A stretch of 64,000 nucleotides of DNA from Lachnospiraceae bacterium. Its GTDB lineage: Bacteria; Bacillota; Clostridia; Lachnospirales; Lachnospiraceae. Shown here one piece after another: positions 41,251 through 49,880 of this stretch. The DNA lies in NCBI GenBank assembly GCA_017432565.1, contig JAFRIW010000051.1:1-64000 (forward strand), read 5' to 3'. Made by a program: the position numbers and the translations under genes. Position 1 is the stretch's first letter; every line of letters begins with the position of its first letter. The notes under the pieces are model-generated. The model was not told the origin of the DNA. It worked only from the letters and a program-made list of their open reading frames with translations, and did no database searches.

Positions 41251-41718
41251 TCAGGCCCCGACGCTCTCAATGCGGATCCGCATCGTGCACAGCGTGAGCG
41301 TATCGCCTGCGGAATCAGCTATATTATCACTGACAGAATCATCCATGCAGAGTTCATAGACAACTCTCGCATGGATGTTTTTATTGACGCGGAGAATCCG
41401 GACCGACTCCGTCCGGGAGACCATTTTCAGAGCACCGTACGGCGTCTCATAGTCGAAGTGTACCGTTTCGCCTGTGCGGAGCACAATGCCCTTCAGAACG
41501 GTGCCGTCCGGCAGCTGCATTTCCATCCGGAGGGCACTTTCCGACAGGGACAGCGATGACCTGATCGTCTGTCCTTCCTGCACTGTGTCATACTGCAGCA
41601 GGAGCCCGCTGCCGTCCTCCGTCATCAGAGCCGGCTCGCTCTGATGAATGTTTTCGATCTGCCCGCCGGGATAAGTCTGCCGGCCGTCCAGCGTCAGAAT
41701 CACTTCCGTGCTCTTCAA
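41251..41718 (-). CDS. DUF1934 (YwiB-like) protein
   Basis: This 155-residue protein is an eight-stranded beta-barrel-type DUF1934 member. Features are the N-terminal LTLDGRQTYPGG, LLLQYDTVQEG near 40, and the central FDYETPYGALKM motif near 90, then alternating beta strands. Function is unknown; a lipocalin-like ligand-binding fold is predicted for the family. It lies 16 bases after murI, at the end of the plsC operon. Confidence 0.8.
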   Translation of the reverse strand: MKSTEVILTLDGRQTYPGGQIENIHQSEPALMTEDGSGLLLQYDTVQEGQTIRSSLSLSESALRMEMQLPDGTVLKGIVLRTGETVHFDYETPYGALKMVSRTESVRILRVNKNIHARVVYELCMDDSVSDNIADSAGDTLTLCTMRIRIESVGA

Positions 41719-41734
41719 ATCCGTATTGTTCCGT

Positions 41735-42568
41735 TCAGTATTTTTCGATATTGATCACTTTGGCGGAGAGAATGCCGTAGGGGATGATCGAATTGGCGAA
41801 GCGGCGGAATTTCTCAGCCATGTCGCTGACAAAGAACTGATACTGCGTCACTTCTCCGAGGGCAGGGTGATGGTCCGCAAGCAGTCCCCGCTCCGTCAGG
41901 AGCTCCTGCAGAGTCCGCGCTGTCTCATAGGCCGGGTTGACCAGCGTCACCTCGTCTCCCACGACCCGTCCGATCGTCTCACGGATCAGCGGATAGTGCG
42001 TGCATCCCAGGATCAGCGTGTCGATTTCCTCGTCCATGAGCTCCGCGAGATAGCGTCTTGCAATTTCGTCCGTCACCGGATCCTCCCAGAGGCCCTCCTC
42101 CACCAGCGGGACAAACAGCGGACAGGCGCGGGACAGCACCTGAGCCATCGGTGCGATGCCGTGAATGAATTCCGGATAGGTTCCGCTCTCCACGGTTGCC
42201 TCTGTTCCGATCACGCCGATGCGTCCGTTCCTGGTGGCGTCGACCGCAGTGCGGGCACCGGGGCGGATCACACCGATCACGGGCACCGGGCAGTCCTTTT
42301 CAATGACAGGCAGGGCGTAGGCACTGGCTGTGTTGCAGGCCACCGCGATGGCTTTCACCTTCTGTTCCAGCAGAAAGCGGACGATCTGCTGTGAATACTT
42401 GAGCACCGTGTCCCTGGATTTGCTTCCGTAGGGGACGCGGGCTGTATCGCCGAAATAGACGATCTTTTCATTGGGCATCTGGCGCATGATCTCACGCGCC
42501 ACGGTCAGCCCGCCGATTCCGGAGTCAAAGACACCGATGGGCAGTGCCCGCTCCTCTTCTTTTGTCAT
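41735..42568 (-). CDS. murI: Glutamate racemase
   Basis: This 277-residue protein has IGVFDSGIGGLTV, the first catalytic Cys78 in AVACNTAS and the second in LGCTHYP near 190, with GDTARVPYG as expected. It makes D-glutamate for peptidoglycan. AAAGGAAG precedes ATG by about ten bases. It lies 48 bases after the gntR gene and 16 bases upstream of DUF1934. Confidence 0.96.
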   Translation of the reverse strand: MTKEEERALPIGVFDSGIGGLTVAREIMRQMPNEKIVYFGDTARVPYGSKSRDTVLKYSQQIVRFLLEQKVKAIAVACNTASAYALPVIEKDCPVPVIGVIRPGARTAVDATRNGRIGVIGTEATVESGTYPEFIHGIAPMAQVLSRACPLFVPLVEEGLWEDPVTDEIARRYLAELMDEEIDTLILGCTHYPLIRETIGRVVGDEVTLVNPAYETARTLQELLTERGLLADHHPALGEVTQYQFFVSDMAEKFRRFANSIIPYGILSAKVINIEKY

Positions 42569-42616
42569 TTTCTTTTCTTCCTTTCATGAGCTTTCGCGGA
42601 GCCGCTGTGCTGCATA

Positions 42617-43306
42617 TTACAGTCCGAAAGCCTTCCGGATCCGCACTCCCTGGTGGTCCACATGCTCTTCGCAGGCCGCCGCGGCCGCGTCCTCATCCCC
42701 GCGGCAGATCGCGTCGAGGATCTTTCTGTGTTCCTCCAGCAGATCCTTGTAATAATTATCGTCCTTGATGTATTCAAAACGAAACCGATAGGTCTGGTCC
42801 GCCATGGAATTCATCATCTGCATCAGCTTTTTATTTCCGGCCGCTTCCGTGAGCCGTTCGTGGAAGCAGACATCCGCCTTGAGAATCGCCGCCTTGTCCC
42901 TGTCGGCGACCGCTTTCTCAAAACACTGATGTGCATCCCACAGTCTTTCCTTCTGCCGCGCATCGCCCCGCCGGCTGGCCAGGCGGGCACTCAGGGAATC
43001 CAGGCTCCTGCGCACCTCCAGAACATCCCGCAGGTCCGATTCCGTGATCGGCGCCACCCGGGCTCCGCTGCGGGGAATGATTTTCACCAGTCCCTCCATC
43101 TCCAGTTTGCGGAGCGCCTCGCGGATCGGCGTGCGGCTGGTGCCGAGCATATCGCCGAGCCCGACCTCTGTCAGCCGCTCGCCCGGTGAAATCTCCCCGG
43201 TCAGAATGGCTTTTCTGAGCGCGGTATAGACGGCTTCCCGGAGCGGAACCTCCGGATCTTCATAAACTTTTTTTCTCAAACGCGGTGATGCGTCTGCAGC
43301 GTTCAT
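42617..43306 (-). CDS. GntR-family regulator with FCD domain
   Basis: This 229-residue protein has an N-terminal winged helix (REAVYTALRKAILTGEISPG to LRKLEMEGLV) and a C-terminal all-helical FCD ligand domain. The FCD His residues HERLTEAAGN and EEHRKILDAI are in place for metal binding, as in FadR-subfamily regulators of organic-acid or sugar-acid catabolism. AGGGGGG precedes ATG. It lies 11 bases after ispE. Its target is unknown; none of the neighbouring genes is an obvious catabolic gene. Confidence 0.9.
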   Translation of the reverse strand: MNAADASPRLRKKVYEDPEVPLREAVYTALRKAILTGEISPGERLTEVGLGDMLGTSRTPIREALRKLEMEGLVKIIPRSGARVAPITESDLRDVLEVRRSLDSLSARLASRRGDARQKERLWDAHQCFEKAVADRDKAAILKADVCFHERLTEAAGNKKLMQMMNSMADQTYRFRFEYIKDDNYYKDLLEEHRKILDAICRGDEDAAAAACEEHVDHQGVRIRKAFGL

Positions 43307-43317
43307 TTTCCCCCCTG

Positions 43318-44193
43318 TCAGCAGAATTCTGCCGCAAAACTCTCAAATCCTTTAAAACGATCATCGGACCGCAGTGCAGAGAGCGCCGCATCCCTGCTCT
43401 CCCGGTTTTCATAGATGGCGAAGACGGTCGGACCGCTCCCGGTCATCCGCGCACAGAGTGCACCGCGCTCTGTCAGGAACTGCTCCAGCTGTCCGATCAC
43501 CGGATGCTCCGGCGCAGTGACTTCCTCCAGCACATTGTCGCACAGCGCGGCCATCCGCGGCAGATCCTGTTCCCGGATCGCCCTGATCAGACCGTCCAGG
43601 TCCGGCTTCTTCACGATTCCGGTGCTGTCGTACTGCTTATACACCCAGCCGGTGGAAACAAACAGATCCGGCTTGACGATCACCAGATGGCACGGCGGCG
43701 CCGGCGGCAATCCGGTGAGCTTTTCGCCGATGCCTTCCGCCAGCTTTGTCCCGCCCGCGATGCAGTAGGGAATGTCGGCGCCCAGCGGCAGAGCCAGGTG
43801 CTGCAGTTCTTCATCAGAAAGGCTCAGGCCGTACAGATCCCGCAGACCGAGGAACGTCGCTGCCGCATCCGTGCTGCCGCCGGCCATTCCGGCGGCCACC
43901 GGAATCCGCTTGGTCAGCGTGATCCGCACGCCTCCCGGCAGTCCGTATGCTTCCTGCATCACCCGCGCGGCTTTGCAGACCAGGTTGTCCTCTCCGTCCG
44001 GAATCTGTCCGGAATCCGTTTTCAGAACAATACCGGGCTCTTCTGTTTTTTCCAGTACCAGTGTATCCGCGACGGACACGGTCTGCATGATCATGCGGAC
44101 CAGGTGATAACCGTCCTCCCGTTTTCCGAGCACATCGAGCCCGAGATTGATTTTGCCGAATGCCTCTCTTGTGACCTGCTGTAATCCGCTCAT
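43318..44193 (-). CDS. ispE: 4-diphosphocytidyl-2-C-methyl-D-erythritol kinase
   Basis: This 291-residue GHMP kinase starts REAFGKINLGLDVLGKREDGYH, the IspE signature, followed by the ATP loop PVAAGMAGGSTDAA near 98-111 and the C-terminal MTGSGPTVFAI. It catalyses the fourth step of the MEP isoprenoid pathway, implying this organism makes IPP by MEP. It overlaps pyrD by four bases. Confidence 0.95.
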   Translation of the reverse strand: MSGLQQVTREAFGKINLGLDVLGKREDGYHLVRMIMQTVSVADTLVLEKTEEPGIVLKTDSGQIPDGEDNLVCKAARVMQEAYGLPGGVRITLTKRIPVAAGMAGGSTDAAATFLGLRDLYGLSLSDEELQHLALPLGADIPYCIAGGTKLAEGIGEKLTGLPPAPPCHLVIVKPDLFVSTGWVYKQYDSTGIVKKPDLDGLIRAIREQDLPRMAALCDNVLEEVTAPEHPVIGQLEQFLTERGALCARMTGSGPTVFAIYENRESRDAALSALRSDDRFKGFESFAAEFC

Positions 44194-45104
44194 GTGTGCA
44201 CCGCTCCTGTCAGATCGCTGATCCGCCCGATGCCGTGCCGCTCACAGTACGCGGCCATCCCGTCGATGATGCGGAGCATGATCAGCGGATCATTGAAATT
44301 CATCGCGCCGACTGCCACGGCGGACGCACCTGCCAGCATCATTTCCAGCGCATCCTCCGCGGAGGCGATGCCGCCCATGCCGATAATCGGAATGCGGACT
44401 GCCTGTGCGGTCTCGTAAACCATCCGCACCGCAACCGGGTGAATCGCCGGACCGGAGAGTCCGCCGGTCCTGTTGGCCAGTACAAAGCGCTGCCGCTCCA
44501 CGTCGATTTTCATTCCGGTGATGGTGTTGATCAGGGAAATCGCATCCGCGCCGCCGGCCTCTGCCGCGCGGGCGGTCTCCGCAATGCCGGTGACGTTCGG
44601 CGTCAGCTTCATGATCACCGGCTGCTTCGCCTTCTTCCGGATTTCCTGCGTGATGTGGAAGAGGCTTTCGGGATTCTGTCCGAAGGCAATGGCGCCTTCT
44701 TTCACATTGGGGCAGGAGACATTGATCTCCAGCAGGTCCACGCGCTCTTCATCCGCAAGGCGCTCTACCACGTCCAGATAATCCTGTTCGGATTTTCCGC
44801 AGACATTGACGATAACTCTGGTGTCCACCTGCTTTAAAAAAGCCAGGTCCCGTTCGATGAAAACGTCGACGCCCGGGTTCTGCAGTCCGATCGCGTTCAG
44901 CATGCCGCCGGGAACTTCCGTCACGCGCGGCACATCATTTCCCTCCCAGGGAATATTGGAGACGCCTTTGGTCACGATCGCGCCGAGCCGGGACAGATCC
45001 ATCATCCGGGCATATTCAAGACCGGAGCCGAAGGTTCCGGAGGCGGGCATCACCGGGTTTTTCAGGGTGACGCCGGCAATGTTCACACTCAGATCCGCTT
45101 TCAT
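44190..45104 (-). CDS. pyrD: Dihydroorotate dehydrogenase B, catalytic subunit
   Basis: This 304-residue class 1B enzyme has VTLKNPVMPASGTFGSG, GLQNPGVD, the catalytic Cys in NVSCPNVKEG near 133 and FMN-phosphate loops GADAISLINT and IIGMGGI. With PyrK it oxidises dihydroorotate using NAD+. The start at 45104 overlaps the pyrK stop (ATGA) with GGAGG ten bases upstream; an upstream Met would lie deep in pyrK. Confidence 0.96.
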   Translation of the reverse strand: MKADLSVNIAGVTLKNPVMPASGTFGSGLEYARMMDLSRLGAIVTKGVSNIPWEGNDVPRVTEVPGGMLNAIGLQNPGVDVFIERDLAFLKQVDTRVIVNVCGKSEQDYLDVVERLADEERVDLLEINVSCPNVKEGAIAFGQNPESLFHITQEIRKKAKQPVIMKLTPNVTGIAETARAAEAGGADAISLINTITGMKIDVERQRFVLANRTGGLSGPAIHPVAVRMVYETAQAVRIPIIGMGGIASAEDALEMMLAGASAVAVGAMNFNDPLIMLRIIDGMAAYCERHGIGRISDLTGAVHT

Positions 45105-45919
45105 AATTCCACATCCTCCGCGCGGAAAACCGGGCCTTCCGTACACACCCTTGCGCGGTTCACCTGCGAATGCGCATCTTTATAGGTGGTCCGGCACACA
45201 CAGCCGAGGCACACGCCGACACCGCAGGCCATGCGCTCCTCCAGGGACAGGAAAGCCGTCACACCGTTTTCCGCGGCATATTCCTTCAGGGCGCGCAGCA
45301 TCGGCAGCGGTCCGCAGGCACACAGAATATCCGGTGCCGCTCCCTGCCGGAGCACGTCCAGAACGGTTCCCTTCGTGCCGAAGCTCCCGTCCTCGGTCGC
45401 CGCCTGTGTCACGGCATATTCCTGAAATTCATCCATCAGAAACAGATCATCCGTGCGGTATCCCAGCACCGCGCGGCAGCCCGGCAGCTGTCTTGCCAGC
45501 TCCAGCATGGGCGGAATGCCGATGCCGCCGCCCACCAGGGCAATCTGTGCGCCTTCGCTCTTCCTGGTCCTGAGTTCTTCCATGGGATAACCGTTTCCGA
45601 GAAGTCCCAACACATCCGCCTCTTCGCCCGGCTTAAGAGCCGCGAGTTCTCCCGTCCCCTTTCCGACAACGCGGAAAACCAGACGCAGGGCGCCTTCGAC
45701 GGGATTATAGCCGCAGACGCTGATCGGTCTGCCCAGGATATGTGAACCGTCCCCGGGATAGATCATCACAAACTGGCCCGGCACGGCATTCTCCGGGCGC
45801 TCCCGCTCCGGATAGGTCAGCACCAGTTCACAGATGCCGTCGGCAAGCTCTTTCACCGTGCTCACCCGGACTGTTTTCTTCGCGGCCGGACGTCCGGCTG
45901 CGCCATCCCGTGTACTCAT
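45101..45919 (-). CDS. pyrK: Dihydroorotate dehydrogenase B, electron-transfer subunit
   Basis: This 272-residue protein has a FAD domain (LGRPISVCGYN), an NAD domain with GGGIGIPPMLELA, and a C-terminal 2Fe-2S site with Cys residues in ACGVGVCLGCVC and RVCTEGP. It passes electrons from PyrD to NAD+. It overlaps plsC and pyrD by four bases each, giving a coupled chain. Confidence 0.95.
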   Translation of the reverse strand: MSTRDGAAGRPAAKKTVRVSTVKELADGICELVLTYPERERPENAVPGQFVMIYPGDGSHILGRPISVCGYNPVEGALRLVFRVVGKGTGELAALKPGEEADVLGLLGNGYPMEELRTRKSEGAQIALVGGGIGIPPMLELARQLPGCRAVLGYRTDDLFLMDEFQEYAVTQAATEDGSFGTKGTVLDVLRQGAAPDILCACGPLPMLRALKEYAAENGVTAFLSLEERMACGVGVCLGCVCRTTYKDAHSQVNRARVCTEGPVFRAEDVEL

Positions 45920-46656
45920 ATCAGTTCCTTATCCTTTTCATAGGTTTCGGCGATCAGTTCCTTCGTCTGCTCCGGAAGGAGCTTGCGCTGAGCGACCGGC
46001 ATGCCTTTGGTCTCAATGGGATCGCCGAATTCAATAATGACATGTGCGCTGTGAATGGAAGGAATATGCGGTTCGAAAATATCGCCCGTGTTGACAATCG
46101 TCACCGGCACAACCGGCGCGTCGGCCCGGATTGCGATCTTGAAGCTTCCGCCGTGGAACGGTCCCATCTCCCCCTCGACCTTGCTTCTCGTTCCCTCGGG
46201 AAAAATCAGGACGCTGTGTCCGGTTTTGATCAGCTCCACTGCCTTCTGCACCATCTCGGCGCCCTTCTGCACATCTTCCCGGTCCAGGAAAATCGAGTGG
46301 ATCAGGTCCATCCACTTCCTGAGGAACGGCACCTTTTTCAGGGACATTTTGGAGATCGGCGAGAAGGGAACGGGCGTGAAGGCGGCCAGCAGGATCAGGT
46401 CGTAAATGCTCCGGTGATTGGGCACATATAAAAAGGCCCGGTCCTTCGGAACCTTCTCCTCCCCGATCAGCGTGACATGGCTTCCGGACAGAAATGCGAT
46501 GCACTTAAAGCCCCACTGTACATAGGCAAAATATGCCCTGTAGGAGGCAAGTTCATCCTTTCTTTTGGTCAGGTAAATCCAGAGACGGACCGGGTATCCG
46601 AACAGAAAAAACAGTACCAGATACAGAAAAACAAGAACAACTCGTATATATCCCAT
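45916..46656 (-). CDS. plsC: 1-acyl-sn-glycerol-3-phosphate acyltransferase
   Basis: This 246-residue membrane-associated protein starts with a hydrophobic helix (VVLVFLYLVLFFLFGY). The PlsC motifs NHRSIYD (near 80-86) and FPEGTRSK (near 150-157) are in the usual order, with a substrate motif VVPVTIV. It makes phosphatidate from lysophosphatidate. AGGGTG supports ATG 46656 rather than the longer frame. It heads the pyrK-pyrD-ispE-gntR-murI operon. Confidence 0.92.
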   Translation of the reverse strand: MGYIRVVLVFLYLVLFFLFGYPVRLWIYLTKRKDELASYRAYFAYVQWGFKCIAFLSGSHVTLIGEEKVPKDRAFLYVPNHRSIYDLILLAAFTPVPFSPISKMSLKKVPFLRKWMDLIHSIFLDREDVQKGAEMVQKAVELIKTGHSVLIFPEGTRSKVEGEMGPFHGGSFKIAIRADAPVVPVTIVNTGDIFEPHIPSIHSAHVIIEFGDPIETKGMPVAQRKLLPEQTKELIAETYEKDKELI

Positions 46657-46745
46657 TTTTTTCACCCTGCGCCGCATCTGAATGTGCTTTCTGCGGATCA
46701 CTGCGGCGGTTCATGTTCAGCCCTGTATCGGCAAGGCTGTATAAA

Positions 46746-46754
46746 AGTATATCA
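46746..46754 (-). promoter_or_regulatory. Extended -10 promoter of the plsC operon
   Basis: On the minus strand TGATATACT is an extended -10 (TG-N-TATACT), about 90 bases before the plsC start. A convincing -35 is not seen. It lies in the 160-base gap after the dinB partner gene. Confidence 0.5.
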
Positions 46755-46816
46755 CAACTAACTGAAAGTGAGAAATCCGGAGCGCGGCATCCGTCGCTTC
46801 ACTGCGAAAAGCCCGC

Positions 46817-47119
46817 TCAGGCCGGGTCGGTGCCGGGATCATAGAAGTGATCCGGCCGATAGGAGTCTTCCACCTCCTGCGCAGCCGTATCCAGCCTGTC
46901 GCCGTAGCCGGTGACGGCGGCGAAGGGCAGGAACTGCGCCGCCCGGTCCGCGACGCTCATCTGCGGACGGCTCTGCGAGACGGGGTGCGGGAGAAAGAGA
47001 ATATCTCCGTAGCGCCTCAGCGCCTCACGCACATCTGCAGCGAAAACTTCCGGGATCTGAACGCTGTCCTGCGCACCCGGAATCCGGTCCGCGCTCTGCG
47101 CGTCTGCGTTCTGACTCAT
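46817..47119 (-). CDS. Small protein downstream of the Y-family polymerase (YolD-like position)
   Basis: This 100-residue protein has a conserved-looking core MSVADRAAQFLPFAAVTGYGD near 55-75. Similar small proteins often follow clostridial DinB/UmuC-type genes, in the position taken by YolD in Bacillus. The N-terminus is Asp/Ala-rich and the C-terminus acidic. It overlaps the polymerase gene by four bases. Its function is unknown; a regulatory subunit of the polymerase is a guess. Confidence 0.65.
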   Translation of the reverse strand: MSQNADAQSADRIPGAQDSVQIPEVFAADVREALRRYGDILFLPHPVSQSRPQMSVADRAAQFLPFAAVTGYGDRLDTAAQEVEDSYRPDHFYDPGTDPA

Positions 47120-48579
47120 GCCTTGTGTCCTCCGATCTGTCCGCCGCGCTCCCTTCCGGTCGCGCCCTCCTCCAGATTCATTCCGCGCATAATCGCGCCG
47201 TTTCCGAATTTCCTGCGGATTTCCAGCACGGCCTGCTGGGCGCGTTTTTCGCGCGCCAGCTCCGCATCCTTTCTGCTTCGCTCCTCATTTTTTTCGCCGC
47301 GGTCTTCATCCTCGCCGGTATAGTCCGTAAAAAGCTCCATCTGCTCATAGCTTCGGGCTTTTTCTTCTTTTGCCGCGGCCTCTTCTTCACTCATGACCTG
47401 CAGCGCCGTGAGGCCTATCCGGCGGATGGTCAGCAGCGGGTTGACGATCCGGTCATAGACGGCCATCAGCTCCTTCGTAAACAGCCTGGAGGAGGCGGTA
47501 AAACAGCCGGCATTCGCCGTTCCGTGCGCGTACACCGGCGCCTCCCTCCCGTACCAGTCCTTCCGGATTTCGCCCTTGTATTTCTTCCGGACCTCCGGGT
47601 CGGACAGGCTCGTGCGGTCGTAGTGGATCACCAGCTCAATGCGGTCCGTCACCAGGTGCTTCTCCAGCAGGGACAGCAGCAGCTGGTCCGTCATCTCGCG
47701 GACGATCAGCTTTCCCTTTTCATAATCATACGGGCAGGGCAAAACCTGGGCCGTGCCGATGCTTCTGGACTCGGGGCGGTAGGCGTGAATGGCCGCCATG
47801 GTGGCACTCTCAAAGCCCCAGGCGTGATCTATGAGCAGCTCGGCGTTGACGCCGAAGAGCCGGTAGAGCATGTCCTCGTTTTCCAGGGAAGCGCGGGCCA
47901 GATCGCCCATGGTAAAGATGCCGTAGGAGGCGAGCTTTTTCTCCGTCGCCCGTCCCACGCGCCAGAAATCGGAGAGCGGCCGGTGGGTCCAGAGGATTTT
48001 GCGGTAGCTGATCTCGTCCAGCTGTGCGATGCGCACGCCGATCTCGTCCGGCGGCATGTGCTTGGCGAGAATGTCCATAGCCACTTTGCACAGATACAGA
48101 TTTGTCCCGACGCCGCCGGCGGCCGTGATGCCGGTCTCCTCATAAATTTCCCGGATCATCTGCGCGCACAGCTGCCGCGCGCTCATTCCGTACGTATTCA
48201 GATAGGCGGATGCGTCGATCAGCACTTCGTCGATGGAATAGACGTGGATGTCCTCCGCCGCGATATGGCGCAGGTAAATCTGATAAATCCGCGCGCCGTA
48301 TTCCATGTACAGGGACATGCGGGGCTTTGCGGCGATGAAGTCGAGGCCGCATTCTTTTGCCTTCTGAACGACCTCAAAGAGTCTGGCCCTCCCCGGAATC
48401 CCGTACGCTTTCAGGGCCGGTGAGACGGCGAGGCAGATGGTTTTCTCCGTGCGGCTTTCGTCGGCCACCACCAGACGGGCCGTCAGCGGATCAAGCCCCC
48501 GCTCGACACACTCGACGGAGGCGTAGAAGGATTTCAGATCAATCGCAATAAAGCGCGGTCTGTCAGCGTCTGTAGACAA
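47116..48579 (-). CDS. dinB: Y-family DNA polymerase (DinB/UmuC type)
   Basis: This 487-residue protein has the Y-family catalytic motifs FIAIDLKSFYASVEC and VYSIDEVLIDASAYL, a helix-hairpin-helix region (LSDFWRVGRATEKKLASYGI) and a little-finger domain. A charged C-terminal tail of about 90 residues (EEAAAKEEKARSYEQMELF) includes QMELF, resembling a clamp-binding peptide. It performs error-prone translesion synthesis. The best start is TTG at 48579, five bases after GGAGG and inside the end of pyrC; longer frames would overlap pyrC further without a ribosome site. Confidence 0.87.
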   Translation of the reverse strand: MSTDADRPRFIAIDLKSFYASVECVERGLDPLTARLVVADESRTEKTICLAVSPALKAYGIPGRARLFEVVQKAKECGLDFIAAKPRMSLYMEYGARIYQIYLRHIAAEDIHVYSIDEVLIDASAYLNTYGMSARQLCAQMIREIYEETGITAAGGVGTNLYLCKVAMDILAKHMPPDEIGVRIAQLDEISYRKILWTHRPLSDFWRVGRATEKKLASYGIFTMGDLARASLENEDMLYRLFGVNAELLIDHAWGFESATMAAIHAYRPESRSIGTAQVLPCPYDYEKGKLIVREMTDQLLLSLLEKHLVTDRIELVIHYDRTSLSDPEVRKKYKGEIRKDWYGREAPVYAHGTANAGCFTASSRLFTKELMAVYDRIVNPLLTIRRIGLTALQVMSEEEAAAKEEKARSYEQMELFTDYTGEDEDRGEKNEERSRKDAELAREKRAQQAVLEIRRKFGNGAIMRGMNLEEGATGRERGGQIGGHKA

Positions 48580-49879
48580 TTTTTCCTCCGCAGACGGCGG
48601 CGTAGATGACACCGGGAAGATCTTCCCCGATGAAAGGTGAGTTGGAAGAGCGGGATGCAAAATCATCCGCTTCCACCGTCCATTCACTGTTCTCGTCAAA
48701 AAGGACCAGGTCCGCGGCGCCGCCTGTCTCAATGCGTCCTGCCGGCAGGTTGTAGAAGGAGGCCGGGTTGCAGGAGAGCAGCTCGACGAGCCGCGGCAGT
48801 GTGATGTAGCCCCGGAGCACCAGCTCGCGGAAGCTCAAGGAGAAGGCGGTCTCCAGGCCGATCATGCCGCTCGGCGCCTCCGGGAAGGGGCGGGCCTTCT
48901 CCGCGGCTGTGTGCGGCGCGTGATCCGTCGCGATGATGTCGATCGTGCCGTCACAGATGCCCTCGATGATGGCGAGGCGGTCCGTCTCGGTGCGAAGCGG
49001 CGGATTGACCTTGGCCAGCGTGCCTTTAGTCAGAACCGCGTCTTCGGTCAGGCTGAAGTGATGCGGCGTCGCTTCCGCATGAATCTTCGGATTTTCCCGG
49101 CGGGCCTTCCGGACCAGCTCCACGCCCTCGGCGGTGCTGATGTGCTGAATCAGCAGCGGTGCGCCGGTCTCAATCGCCAGCTGAAGATCCCGGCGGATCA
49201 GAGAGATCTCGGCCTCGCGGTCCGCGCCTTTCAGCCCCAGCTTTGCGGCGGCCGCGCTGCCCGCGTTGACACCGGCCGTGCCGATATAAGCCGGATCCTC
49301 CTCGTGCAGTGCGATGGGGCGGTGCAGCTTTTTGGACTGCTGCAGGGCGAATTTCAACAGTGTCTCATCCATCACGGGCTTTCCGTCATCGGTGAAGCCC
49401 GCCGCGCCGGCGGCTGCCAGCGCCGTGTACAGTGTGGGATCGACGCCTTCCAGTTTCTTCGTGACGGTGCCGCAGGCGTAGACGTGAATCGGCGCCTGAT
49501 CCGCTTTCTCCAGAATGCTTTTCAGTGCGGCGGCGCTGTCCGTGGGCGGATTGGTGTTGGCCATCATGACGACCGACGTATAACCGCCCCGCGCTGCCGC
49601 TGCGCAGCCGGAGAAAATATCCTCCTTTTCCGGCCAGCCCGGATCGCGGAAGTGGACATGTGTATCGACAAAGCCCGGCGCGATGGTCAGACCGGTGGCA
49701 TCGAGCACGGTGAGTTCACCCGCCGCCCGGTTGGCCGGCTCACTGGCATAGCGCCGGCAGAAATCCTCGCTGATAGATTTGCGGACCGAGACGATCCGGT
49801 CCCCGCTGATCAGAATGTCCTGATAGCCTTCGCGATGACGCTTGGGATTGATGACGTAGCCGTTTTTTATTAAGAGCAT
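48563..49879 (-). CDS. pyrC: Dihydroorotase
   Basis: This 438-residue class I dihydroorotase has the metal motif DTHVHFRDPG (His74, His76), metal or substrate ligands in LHEED, IQHIST and DHAPHT, and GMIGLETA. It cyclises carbamoyl aspartate in pyrimidine synthesis, complementing pyrDK 4 kb away. GTGAGG precedes ATG 49879, one base after the murF stop. Its end overlaps dinB by 17 bases. Confidence 0.94.
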   Translation of the reverse strand: MLLIKNGYVINPKRHREGYQDILISGDRIVSVRKSISEDFCRRYASEPANRAAGELTVLDATGLTIAPGFVDTHVHFRDPGWPEKEDIFSGCAAAARGGYTSVVMMANTNPPTDSAAALKSILEKADQAPIHVYACGTVTKKLEGVDPTLYTALAAAGAAGFTDDGKPVMDETLLKFALQQSKKLHRPIALHEEDPAYIGTAGVNAGSAAAAKLGLKGADREAEISLIRRDLQLAIETGAPLLIQHISTAEGVELVRKARRENPKIHAEATPHHFSLTEDAVLTKGTLAKVNPPLRTETDRLAIIEGICDGTIDIIATDHAPHTAAEKARPFPEAPSGMIGLETAFSLSFRELVLRGYITLPRLVELLSCNPASFYNLPAGRIETGGAADLVLFDENSEWTVEADDFASRSSNSPFIGEDLPGVIYAAVCGGKIVYRR

Positions 49880-49880
49880 T

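Noticed and set aside
48580..48732. Longer dinB start at 48732
   Set aside because: It would read through pyrC in another frame for 150 bases without a ribosome site. The TTG at 48579 has GGAGG at the right distance and matches the usual polymerase N-terminus.
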